9,561 nucleotides of DNA from CAZEZY01 sp964516635. GTDB lineage: Bacteria; Pseudomonadota; Gammaproteobacteria; Burkholderiales; Burkholderiaceae_C. Positions 1 to 6,812 of the stretch are shown one piece after another; the first letter of the stretch is position 1; each line of letters opens with the position of its first letter. The stretch is taken from positions 1-9,561 of the forward strand of contig CAZEZY010000092.1 in assembly GCA_964516635.1 (NCBI GenBank), read 5' to 3'. The translations under genes were made by a program, and so were the position numbers. A model generated the notes under the pieces. It saw only the letters and a list, made by a program, of their open reading frames with translations, was not told where the DNA came from and searched no databases.

Positions 1-1571
1 AGCAACTGCGTCAGGAAGCGCACATAGGCCTGGGTGGTGGAAATCTCGCGACCCTCCGGTGTAGGCTCCAGCACCGACTTGAAGGTCTCGAGCGACGGGA
101 CCGTGAAGCTTTCATCGGCCCGGGTGCGCCGGTGCGGCAGGTAGCCACCCAGTGCCTGGCGGCGCTCATGCAGATACCGCATTTCCGGCGTGTCGTCTGC
201 CGGCTTGTAGAACGGAATCTTGGGCAGTTCGCTGTCGGGAATGGGGATGTTGAAGCGGTCGCGCATGTAGCGGATGTCGTCATCGCTGAGCTTCTTGGTC
301 TGGTGAGCGGTGTTCTTGCCTTCGCCCGCACGGCCCATGCCATAGCCCTTCACCGTTTTGACCAGCAACACGGTGGGCTGGCCGGTGGTGTTGTGGTGCG
401 CACGGTGAAATGCCGCATACACCTTCTGGGCATCGTGCCCACCTCGGCGCAGGGCCCAGATGTCGTCGTCGCTCATCTTGGACACCAGCTCCAGCGCCTT
501 CGGATCCCGGCCGAAGAAGTTCTTGCGCACGAAAGCCCCGTCGTTGGCCTTGAAGGCCTGGTAGTCGCCATCCAGCGTGTCGAGCATGATCTTGCGCAGG
601 GCGCCATCCTTGTCTCGCGCCAGCAACGGATCCCAGTTGCTGCCCCACAGCAGCTTGATGACGTTCCAGCCTGAGCCGCGAAACTCGCCTTCCAGCTCCT
701 GCACGATCTTGCCGTTGCCACGTACCGGGCCGTCGAGACGCTGCAGGTTGCAGTTGACCACGAAGACCAGATTGTCCAGCCCCTCGCGCGCCGCCAGGCC
801 AATCGCCCCCAGGCTTTCGGGTTCGTCCATTTCACCATCGCCACAGAACACCCAGACCTTGCGCTGGGACGTGTCGGCAATGCCACGGGCATGCAGGTAT
901 TTCAGGAAACGGGCCTGGTAAATCGCCATCAAGGGACCGAGACCCATCGACACCGTGGGGAACTGCCAGAACGCCGGCATCAGCTTGGGATGCGGGTAGC
1001 TGGAGAGCCCTTTGCCATCCACTTCCTGGCGGAAGTTCAGCAACTGATCTTCGGTCAGGCGACCTTCCATGAAGGCTCGGGCGTAGATGCCCGGGGCGCT
1101 GTGACCCTGGATGTACAACAGGTCTCCCCCATGGTTTCCGCCCTTGTCCGTGTTGTCGGCGTGCCAGAAGTGGTTGAAGCCACAGGCAAAGAGGTGCGCC
1201 AACGACTGAAAGGAACTGATGTGCCCACCGAGGTCGCCGCCATCGGCGGGATTGAGCCGGTTCGCCTTGACCACCATGGCCATGGCGTTCCAGCGCATGT
1301 AGGCACGCAAGCGGCCTTCCAGTTCCAGGTTGCCAGGGCTGCGCTCTTCTTCGTCGGGTTCGAGCGTGTTGACGTAGCCGGTGGTGGCCGAGAACGGCAT
1401 GTCCACGCTGTGTTCACGGGCTTCTTCCAACAACTGCTCCAGAAGGAAATGCGCCCGATCAGGCCCCTCCTTCTCGATCACCGCTGTCAGGGCATCGAGC
1501 CACTCGCGGGTTTCCTGTTGATCGATGTCTGGCGCACTGAGTGCGTTGTTGGCAGACTGCTGAATGGGCAT
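1..1571 (-). CDS. aceE: Pyruvate dehydrogenase E1 component, homodimeric type (partial, C-terminus off the left edge)
   Basis: E1 of the cytoplasmic pyruvate dehydrogenase complex. It uses thiamine diphosphate to decarboxylate pyruvate and passes the acetyl group to the lipoyl domain of E2. About 523 codons are in the window, starting MPIQQSANN; the family is usually near 890 residues, so the last ~40% lies beyond position 1. The frame is open from 1571 to the edge. The thiamine diphosphate/Mg motif is clear: GDGEMDE at residues 244-250, followed by VVNCNLQRLDG with Asn275, which corresponds to the E. coli AceE pattern (Asp230/Asn260). GKNTAHQTKK carries His423 at the place of E. coli His407 in the mobile active-site loop. 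WQFPTVSMGLGP and SSYPHPKLMP are typical of the family. The ATG at 1571 is preceded by AGGAGA with a 6-nt gap, which supports this start. It is transcribed away from the two-component operon. No frameshift is visible. Confidence 0.97.
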   Translation of the reverse strand, partial: MPIQQSANNALSAPDIDQQETREWLDALTAVIEKEGPDRAHFLLEQLLEEAREHSVDMPFSATTGYVNTLEPDEEERSPGNLELEGRLRAYMRWNAMAMVVKANRLNPADGGDLGGHISSFQSLAHLFACGFNHFWHADNTDKGGNHGGDLLYIQGHSAPGIYARAFMEGRLTEDQLLNFRQEVDGKGLSSYPHPKLMPAFWQFPTVSMGLGPLMAIYQARFLKYLHARGIADTSQRKVWVFCGDGEMDEPESLGAIGLAAREGLDNLVFVVNCNLQRLDGPVRGNGKIVQELEGEFRGSGWNVIKLLWGSNWDPLLARDKDGALRKIMLDTLDGDYQAFKANDGAFVRKNFFGRDPKALELVSKMSDDDIWALRRGGHDAQKVYAAFHRAHHNTTGQPTVLLVKTVKGYGMGRAGEGKNTAHQTKKLSDDDIRYMRDRFNIPIPDSELPKIPFYKPADDTPEMRYLHERRQALGGYLPHRRTRADESFTVPSLETFKSVLEPTPEGREISTTQAYVRFLTQL

Positions 1572-1577
1572 GGCTTG

Positions 1578-1583
1578 TCTCCT
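1578..1583 (-). promoter_or_regulatory. Ribosome-binding site of aceE
   Basis: On the minus strand AGGAGA stands 6 nt before the aceE ATG at 1571. It is the best Shine-Dalgarno match among the genes on this side of the window and fixes the aceE start. Confidence 0.8.
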
Positions 1584-1646
1584 GTCTCGTTCAAGGACAA
1601 AGGTTAAGGCGATAGTGCCGTTGTGTCATCTAGTTTCTCACAGTTC

Positions 1647-1670
1647 CATTTGTTTTTCAATATGCAAATG
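1647..1670. repeat. Inverted repeat CATTTG-N12-CAAATG in the divergent aceE/kinase intergenic region
   Basis: Two perfect 6-bp arms (1647-1652 and 1665-1670) are separated by 12 nt, in the AT-rich part of the 162-bp region between aceE and the histidine kinase. Arm size and spacing resemble a binding site for a dimeric regulator. That role is inference only; 6-bp arms can occur by chance in AT-rich DNA. The centre is about 87 nt from the aceE start and 75 nt from the kinase start, so a bound protein could affect either gene. Confidence 0.35.
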
Positions 1671-1689
1671 TAGATTTTGTATTATGAAA

Positions 1690-1695
1690 TATAAA
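1690..1695 (+). promoter_or_regulatory. Possible -10 element for the kinase-regulator-folD operon
   Basis: TATAAA matches the sigma-70 -10 consensus at 5 of 6 positions and would start transcription near 1702, about 32 nt before the kinase ATG. No convincing -35 hexamer lies 16-18 nt upstream, so activation by a regulator or chance similarity are both possible. A nearby TATTAT at 1680-1685 is an alternative -10. I could not pick a convincing aceE promoter on the other strand: TTGAAA (complement of 1655-1660) is a fair -35, but the -10 below it is poor. Confidence 0.25.
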
Positions 1696-1733
1696 CAGGC
1701 TTCCGGTCCCTGGTTTTCCCCTAGACTTCAGGC

Positions 1734-4235
1734 ATGCCCACACCCTCCCCACTTTCAACCGGGACCACGCCCTCACCTCTGCTGTGGTGGCGGAACTGGT
1801 GGGGCGGCCTGAGTCCCGGCAGACAGGACCGGCTGATCAGCCTGGGACCTCTGATGTCGGTCCTGCTCTTTCTGGCCGCCATCGTCGCTGCCCTGACTTA
1901 CTTCACGATGGAAGAAACCGATCGTGAACAGGAAGCGGTCACGCGTGATGTGGAGTACGCCCAGCAGCGTCTGCGCCTTCGTCTGATCGAGCGGCAGGAG
2001 CAACTGATGCGGGTGGCCAGAGACATTTCGAACCGCGAAATCGAGGAAACCGAATTCGGATTTCAGGCCGAGAATCTGGTCACCCAGTACCCGGAGTTGC
2101 GGACCGTCACCTGGATCAACGCCCGACGTGAAGTGGTGACCGCCTACACCTCCCCAAGCGCACCGGAATTCATGAACCGCCTGGCTGGCCAGCCCCTGAC
2201 AGCGGAATCGATGGATGGGATATTCGAACTCGTCCGAGACCTGAGGCAACCCCTCTACAGCAGACCCCTTCCATCCACCGACCGCGACACGCACATCCTC
2301 CTGCTGGTCCCCTTGAACGAGCAGGGTCGCTTCAGCGGGGCACTGATGGCCGAATACTCGATCGACGGACTGCTCCGGTTTGGCGTTCCGACCGAAGTCA
2401 TGGCGAGGTATGCCGTGGCCCTGATCGACGAAAGCGGCCAGGTGCTCACCGGCAGCACCCACGTTCCCAGGGCCACGGGGCTACGCAGACTCCCATGGAG
2501 TGCCAAACCGCAGGCTTACGAGATGCCGGTGGCGCCCATCGGCAACAGCTTGCTGATTCGCGCCGTGGGTTACCGGACAGGTCGCGACTCCATGGGAGAA
2601 GCCTTCTTCTGGATCGTTGGCGCCCTGAGTGCCCTGACAGTCTGGATGCTGCTGGCCAACCTGCGGCACAGCAAGCGACGTCTCCAGGCACAGCGGGCAT
2701 TGGTGCTCGAAACCAACTTCCGCCGGGCCATGGAAAACTCCATGCTGACCGGCATGCGCGCCCTCGACATGAAAGGCCGGATCACCTATGTGAACCCGGC
2801 TTTCTGTTCGATGACCGGATGGACGGAAGAAGACCTGCTCGGCGCCGAAGCCCCGTTTCCTTACTGGCCTGATAACGAAATCGAAAACCTGTCAGCCCGC
2901 CTGGAGGATGAACTGCATGGCAGAACCGTGCCCGGTGGCTTCGAAGTGCCCGTCAAGCGCAAGAATGGCAGCGTGTTCTATGCGCGGATGTACGTCTCCC
3001 CCCTCGTGGATGGCCAGGCTCGCCAGACCGGCTGGATGACCTCCATGACCGACATCACCGAGCCCAAACGGATCCGCGAAGAGCTCACGGCCTCCTACGA
3101 CCGCTTCACCACTGTGCTGGACAGTCTGGATGAGGCGATTTCGGTGGCCCCGCTGAGCAGCGCTGAACTGCTGTTTGCCAACCGCATGTACCAGACCTGG
3201 TTTGGCATGAGCGGTCGGGGTCACCGCGATCTCGTCGACATGTCATCCTCCATCCCGGCCGGCGCAATGCTGGAGGGCGAAGACCAGGTCGATGCGATGG
3301 CCGGCTTGCCCACCGATGCCCTGTTCGAGGCCTCCACCGACAATGCCGTGATTTTTCTGGCGGGTCTCAACAAATGGCTGGAAGTCAGAACCCGATACCT
3401 GACCTGGGTGGACGGCAGGCTGGCGCAGATGGTCATTGCCACCGACGTGACCGCCCGCAAGCAGGCCGAGCAGCAAGCCGCCCTCCAGCAGGAACGTGCT
3501 GAAACGGCCAGCCGGCTGATCACCATGGGTGAAATGGCCTCCAGCGTGGCACACGAACTCAACCAGCCTCTGACGGCCATCAGCAATTACAGCAGCGGGA
3601 TGATTGCCCGGTTACAGAAAAAACAGATCACTGAAGACGAGTTGCTCAAGGCGCTGGAAAAGACGGCCCGTCAAGCCCAGCGCGCCGGGCAGATCATCCA
3701 GCGCATACGGGCATTCGTCAAACGCAGCGAACCCAACCCCATGCTGTCGGATGTCTCGGTGATGGTCAGCAATGCCACCGAACTCGCCGATATCGACCTC
3801 AGGCGGCATCTGGTTCGCCTGAACACCTACGTCGCCGCCCGTCTGCCCCGACTGATGGTGGATCCGATCCTCATCGAGCAGGTCCTGATCAACCTGATCA
3901 AGAACGCCGGTGAATCCATCGCCCAGGCCCAACGACCACCTGGCCAGCGGCGGATCGAATTGTGTGTGACCCCCCGACAGATCGATGGCATCGAGGCCAT
4001 CGAGTTTGTCGTGACCGACACCGGTCAGGGCATACCGTCCGAGCAACTGGACCGGATTTACGAAGCGTTCTACAGCACCAAATCAGAAGGCATGGGAATC
4101 GGACTCAAACTGTGCCGATCGATTGTCGAATCGCATCACGGAAGGCTGCAAGCGCGAAACCTCTACAATGGAAGCGAAATCACGGGGTGTGAATTCAGTT
4201 TCTGGATTCCGCTGGGGACCATCGTCAATCAGTGA
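1734..4235 (+). CDS. Membrane-bound PAS sensor histidine kinase (DctB/FixL-like class)
   Basis: An 833-residue sensor kinase that should phosphorylate the adjacent FixJ-type regulator. Order of parts: short cytoplasmic N-terminus; TM1 about 34-57; extracytoplasmic region about 58-289; TM2 about 291-310; PAS1 about 325-445 (ends TDITEPKR); PAS2 about 452-575 (ends TDVTARKQ); a short coiled linker; HisKA with phosphoacceptor His607 in AHELNQPLTAIS; HATPase_c with N box NLIKNAGES (Asn724), G1 box DTGQGIP (762-768) and G2 box GMGIGL (786-791). All catalytic boxes are intact. The outer region, with a segment like GALMAEYSIDGLL followed by a second PAS-like segment, suggests a double-Cache (dCACHE) fold; this is inferred from the pattern. 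The HELNQP H-box is typical of the FixL/DctB/NtrB-type kinases. In-frame stop TAG at 1722-1724 confines the start to after it; ATG 1734 has no proper Shine-Dalgarno. The ligand is unknown, and no specific gene name is justified. Confidence 0.93.
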   Translation: MPTPSPLSTGTTPSPLLWWRNWWGGLSPGRQDRLISLGPLMSVLLFLAAIVAALTYFTMEETDREQEAVTRDVEYAQQRLRLRLIERQEQLMRVARDISNREIEETEFGFQAENLVTQYPELRTVTWINARREVVTAYTSPSAPEFMNRLAGQPLTAESMDGIFELVRDLRQPLYSRPLPSTDRDTHILLLVPLNEQGRFSGALMAEYSIDGLLRFGVPTEVMARYAVALIDESGQVLTGSTHVPRATGLRRLPWSAKPQAYEMPVAPIGNSLLIRAVGYRTGRDSMGEAFFWIVGALSALTVWMLLANLRHSKRRLQAQRALVLETNFRRAMENSMLTGMRALDMKGRITYVNPAFCSMTGWTEEDLLGAEAPFPYWPDNEIENLSARLEDELHGRTVPGGFEVPVKRKNGSVFYARMYVSPLVDGQARQTGWMTSMTDITEPKRIREELTASYDRFTTVLDSLDEAISVAPLSSAELLFANRMYQTWFGMSGRGHRDLVDMSSSIPAGAMLEGEDQVDAMAGLPTDALFEASTDNAVIFLAGLNKWLEVRTRYLTWVDGRLAQMVIATDVTARKQAEQQAALQQERAETASRLITMGEMASSVAHELNQPLTAISNYSSGMIARLQKKQITEDELLKALEKTARQAQRAGQIIQRIRAFVKRSEPNPMLSDVSVMVSNATELADIDLRRHLVRLNTYVAARLPRLMVDPILIEQVLINLIKNAGESIAQAQRPPGQRRIELCVTPRQIDGIEAIEFVVTDTGQGIPSEQLDRIYEAFYSTKSEGMGIGLKLCRSIVESHHGRLQARNLYNGSEITGCEFSFWIPLGTIVNQ

Positions 4236-4285
4236 CTACCCCATAAGCCCCTGCGTCAAGACGGCACACAAACAGAAAGAGCGAG

Positions 4286-4909
4286 ATGAGCTTGATTCCG
4301 AAGCGTGGCACGGTGTATGTGGTGGATGACGACGAAGCCGTTCGTGATTCCCTTCAGTGGTTGCTCGAAGGTCAGGACTACCGGGTTCGGTGCTTTGAAT
4401 CGGCAGAAGGCTTTCTCAGCCGCTACGACCCCCGTGAAGTGGCTTGCCTGATCGCCGATATCCGGATGAGCGGGATGAGCGGGATGGATCTCCAGGACCG
4501 ACTGATCGAGCGTCACTCACCGCTGCCGATTGTGTTCATCACGGGCCATGGCGATGTTCCCATGGCCGTTGAATCGATGAAGAAAGGGGCGCTGGACTTC
4601 ATCCAGAAGCCTTTCAATGAAACGCAACTGCTTCAGTTGGTGGAGCGGATGCTCGAGGCCGCTCGGGAACTGTTCACCGAACACCAGCAGGCCGCCAACC
4701 GGGAGGCCCTGCTGGGCAAACTGACCACCCGCGAATCTCAGGTGCTGGAACGGATCGTGGCTGGACGGCTGAACAAGCAGATCGCCGATGATCTCGGCAT
4801 CAGCATCAAGACGGTGGAAGCCCACCGGGCCAACATCATGGAGAAACTCGGCGCCAACACGGTGGCCGACCTCCTGAAAATCGCCCTGGCCCCCACTGCC
4901 AAGGCCTGA
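4286..4909 (+). CDS. FixJ/LuxR-family response regulator
   Basis: A 207-residue two-domain transcription factor, probably the partner of the kinase that ends 50 nt upstream. Receiver domain, about residues 8-122: acidic DDD at 14-16, phosphoacceptor Asp58 in IADIR, Thr86 in ITGHGD, and Lys108 in the KPF motif. LuxR-type helix-turn-helix, about 146-200: TTRESQVLERIVAG, then KQIADDLGISIKTVEAHRANIMEKLGA. Size and layout match FixJ-type regulators, and the ITGHGDVPMAV segment is characteristic of this group. Phosphorylation would be expected to promote dimerisation and DNA binding. The usual Pro after DxRM is Ser62 here. The ATG at 4286 has only a weak purine-rich stretch (AAAGAG) upstream. Its targets cannot be read from the sequence; the neighbouring aceE promoter region is a candidate. 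Confidence 0.93.
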   Translation: MSLIPKRGTVYVVDDDEAVRDSLQWLLEGQDYRVRCFESAEGFLSRYDPREVACLIADIRMSGMSGMDLQDRLIERHSPLPIVFITGHGDVPMAVESMKKGALDFIQKPFNETQLLQLVERMLEAARELFTEHQQAANREALLGKLTTRESQVLERIVAGRLNKQIADDLGISIKTVEAHRANIMEKLGANTVADLLKIALAPTAKA

Positions 4910-4923
4910 ATCGCTCTGCCCCC

Positions 4924-5775
4924 ATGACCGCTCAATTGATCGACGGCAACGCGCTGTCACGGCAACTGCGTACCGACGTTTCGCATCGCGTCACGGCCCT
5001 CAAGGCGCGTGGCATCACCCCTGGCCTCGCCGTCATCCTCGTGGGCGACAACCTTGCCAGCCAGGTCTATGTGCGCAACAAAGTCAAGGCCTGCGAAGAC
5101 ACTGGCATGCATTCGGTGCTGGAAAAGTACGATGCCACGATGCCCGAAGCCGAACTGCTGGCCCGGGTGAACGCACTCAACAACGACCCCACCATTCACG
5201 GCATTCTGGTGCAACTGCCGTTGCCGGCTCACATCGATGCACAGAAAGTGATCGAAGCCATCAGCCCGGCGAAAGATGTCGACGGCTTTCACGTGGCCAG
5301 TGCCGGCGCACTCATGGTGGGTCAACCTGGCTTCTGGCCCTGCACCCCCTACGGTTGCTTGAAGATGCTTGAAAGCATCGGCTACGACCTGCGGGGCAAG
5401 CATGCGGTGGTCATCGGCCGCAGCAACATCGTGGGCAAGCCCATGGCAATGATGCTGCTGCAGAAAGACGCCACTGTCACCATCTGCCATTCACGCACGG
5501 CCGACCTCAAGGCCCTGACCCTGCAGGCCGACGTGATCGTGGCCGCGGTAGGCAAGCGAAACGTGCTGACTGCCGACATGGTCAAACCCGGTGCCGTGGT
5601 GCTCGACGTGGGCATGAACCGCAACGAGGAAGGCAGGCTCTGCGGCGATGTGGACTTTGACGGCGTGAAGGCAGTAGCGGGTTACCTCACGCCGGTCCCG
5701 GGTGGTGTCGGTCCCATGACCATCACCATGCTGATGGTCAACACGCTGGCATCCGCCGAACAAACCGTTGGGTGA
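4924..5775 (+). CDS. folD: Bifunctional methylenetetrahydrofolate dehydrogenase (NADP+) / methenyltetrahydrofolate cyclohydrolase
   Basis: A cytoplasmic enzyme that interconverts 5,10-methylene-THF, 5,10-methenyl-THF and 10-formyl-THF, supplying one-carbon units for purines and formyl-methionine. The 283-residue length is normal for the family. Active-site residues line up with E. coli FolD: Tyr49 and Lys53 in QVYVRNK (E. coli Tyr50/Lys54), Gln97 in VQLPLP, and Asp120 in KDVDGFH. The nucleotide-binding segment GRSNIVGKP is at 165-173, and the signature PVPGGVGPMT starts at 257. The gene begins 14 nt after the response regulator stop, and I see no Shine-Dalgarno before the ATG at 4924, which suggests translational coupling to the upstream gene. 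An internal promoter inside the regulator gene cannot be excluded. It converges on the DUF4149 gene with a 33-nt gap that holds no clear terminator. Confidence 0.97.
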   Translation: MTAQLIDGNALSRQLRTDVSHRVTALKARGITPGLAVILVGDNLASQVYVRNKVKACEDTGMHSVLEKYDATMPEAELLARVNALNNDPTIHGILVQLPLPAHIDAQKVIEAISPAKDVDGFHVASAGALMVGQPGFWPCTPYGCLKMLESIGYDLRGKHAVVIGRSNIVGKPMAMMLLQKDATVTICHSRTADLKALTLQADVIVAAVGKRNVLTADMVKPGAVVLDVGMNRNEEGRLCGDVDFDGVKAVAGYLTPVPGGVGPMTITMLMVNTLASAEQTVG

Positions 5776-5808
5776 AAAACAGGCCTTGCCGGTGGTTGTC
5801 GGTTGTGC

Positions 5809-6258
5809 TCAACGCGCCGGTACTTCCGCCCGCTTGGCAAACCACCACAGCACGCGAAGCGCGCACAGCCACTGCAGCAACACCAGCACACTGCCCAGGC
5901 TGTGCCAGAAGCGGAGATCCCCACCGGTGGTGCGAGCCGTGAGGATGCGTTCAGCCACGCCATGCTCCTGCACGAGGGCTGCCAGCGCGGCCAGCAGCAG
6001 CCAGGGCAGGAGCACCCAGCGCGCCGTCACTTCGGCCGACTGCAGTCGCTGCAAACGACCCCACATCACGATCGTCATCGCGATCACCAGGGTGGCCCAG
6101 GCCTGCACCTGAAACAGTTTGGCCGCATAGGGACCCGCCACGGCCGGGTTGCCGATGACGCCAAACGCCATCGGCACCGCCACGAAACTCAGCGCTGTCA
6201 GGCCACCCCACCACAGGGCGGCCAGCAGCAGGGGCCAACGCTCCCAAAAAGGCTGCAT
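5809..6258 (-). CDS. DUF4149 small integral membrane protein (TMEM205-like)
   Basis: A 149-residue hydrophobic protein, function not established. Four membrane segments are visible at about 9-34, 50-67, 80-96 and 118-139. The short N-terminus is followed by an LWWGG element in TM1, and an FWHSLGSVLVLLQW segment begins TM4; both fit the DUF4149 pattern. Basic residues (RLQRL at 68-72, AKR at 141-143) flank the membrane segments. The ATG is 11 nt after the greA stop without a visible Shine-Dalgarno, so it is probably cotranscribed and translationally coupled to greA. Placement beside greA is, as far as I recall, common in Burkholderiales. Family assignment rests on the sequence pattern and context. 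Confidence 0.8.
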   Translation of the reverse strand: MQPFWERWPLLLAALWWGGLTALSFVAVPMAFGVIGNPAVAGPYAAKLFQVQAWATLVIAMTIVMWGRLQRLQSAEVTARWVLLPWLLLAALAALVQEHGVAERILTARTTGGDLRFWHSLGSVLVLLQWLCALRVLWWFAKRAEVPAR

Positions 6259-6269
6259 GGCAGGCGTGC

Positions 6270-6746
6270 CTATTCGTAGCGGACCGACACGATCTCGAAG
6301 CGCTTGACACCACCTGGCGCCTGCACTTCCGCCACATCGCCTTCTTCCTTGCCAATCAGGGCGCGGGCAATCGGGCTGGAGATGTTGATCAGGCCCAGCT
6401 TCAGGTCGGCCTCGTCCTCGCCCACGATCTGGTAGGTCACGGCTTCACCGGTGGTTTCTTCTTCCAGTTCCACGGTTGCGCCAAACACCACCTTGCCACC
6501 GGCATCTACCGCGGCCGGGTTGATGATCTGGGCAATCGACAGTTTGCCTTCGATTTCGGCAATGCGCCCCTCGATAAAGCCTTGACGCTCCTTGGCGGCA
6601 TCGTAGTCGGCGTTTTCGCTCAGGTCGCCCTGAGCACGCGCTTCCGCGATGGCGTTGATCACGGCCGGGCGGTCAATGGTCTTCAGGCGGTGCAACTCCT
6701 CCTTGAGCTGGTCGGCACCGCGTTGGGTCACGGGAATGGTGGGCAT
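6270..6746 (-). CDS. greA: Transcription elongation factor GreA
   Basis: GreA enters the secondary channel of backtracked RNA polymerase and stimulates cleavage of the extruded RNA 3' end. The 158-residue length is exactly typical. The N-terminal antiparallel coiled coil (about 1-75) starts MPTIPVTQRGADQLKEEL and carries the tip motif ARAQGDLSENADYD, with the catalytic-site acidic residues Asp41 and Glu44 intact. The C-terminal FKBP-like domain (about 80-158) includes GATVELEEE, ISSPIARALIGKEEGD and the family-typical ending. GGAG at 6755-6758 lies 8 nt before the ATG and supports the start. It lies between carB and the DUF4149 gene on the same strand. A terminator-like hairpin directly precedes its Shine-Dalgarno, so expression may depend on readthrough or on a promoter inside the carB 3' end. 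Confidence 0.97.
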   Translation of the reverse strand: MPTIPVTQRGADQLKEELHRLKTIDRPAVINAIAEARAQGDLSENADYDAAKERQGFIEGRIAEIEGKLSIAQIINPAAVDAGGKVVFGATVELEEETTGEAVTYQIVGEDEADLKLGLINISSPIARALIGKEEGDVAEVQAPGGVKRFEIVSVRYE

Positions 6747-6754
6747 TTGTTTTT

Positions 6755-6758
6755 CTCC
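6755..6758 (-). promoter_or_regulatory. Ribosome-binding site of greA
   Basis: TTGGAGAA on the minus strand, with the GGAG core 8 nt before the greA ATG at 6746. It overlaps the T-rich tail of the upstream hairpin, so termination and ribosome loading use adjacent sequence. Confidence 0.75.
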
Positions 6759-6792
6759 AAAAGCAAACCGCCGATCGTTACCAATCGGCGGT
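6759..6792 (-). terminator. Terminator-like hairpin between carB and greA
   Basis: Read on the minus strand: a perfect 9-bp stem ACCGCCGAT / ATCGGCGGT (arms 6784-6792 and 6767-6775) with an 8-nt loop, followed by TTTGCTTTTGG. A GC-rich stem plus an interrupted T tract has the form of an intrinsic terminator. It lies 20 nt after the carB stop and just before greA, so it could end carB transcripts or attenuate readthrough into greA. Confidence 0.7.
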
Positions 6793-6812
6793 GTCGTTGG
6801 CGAGATTATGCC

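Noticed and set aside
132..1607. Several plus-strand open frames of 114-238 codons over the aceE region
   Set aside because: The minus-strand aceE frame is unbroken with diagnostic motifs throughout, so these are antisense shadows.
1773..2462. A 229-codon open frame antisense to the histidine kinase
   Set aside because: The opposite strand encodes a continuous protein with clear membrane and sensor features; the antisense frame shows no domain, ribosome-binding site or conserved motif.
4466..4483. Short direct repeat (ATGAGCGGG twice) in the response regulator
   Set aside because: It encodes MSGMSG, which aligns to the normal MPGMSG of FixJ-type receivers with no extra residues, so it is not a duplication.
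1734..4909. Naming the pair fixL/fixJ or dctB/dctD
   Set aside because: PAS1 lacks the FixL haem His, and the regulator is a LuxR-type protein without the sigma-54 AAA+ domain of DctD, so neither name is supported.
5776..5808. Possible bidirectional terminator between convergent folD and DUF4149
   Set aside because: There is a T run on the minus strand (5775-5779), but only 3-4-bp stems can be formed nearby; too weak to call an intrinsic terminator.
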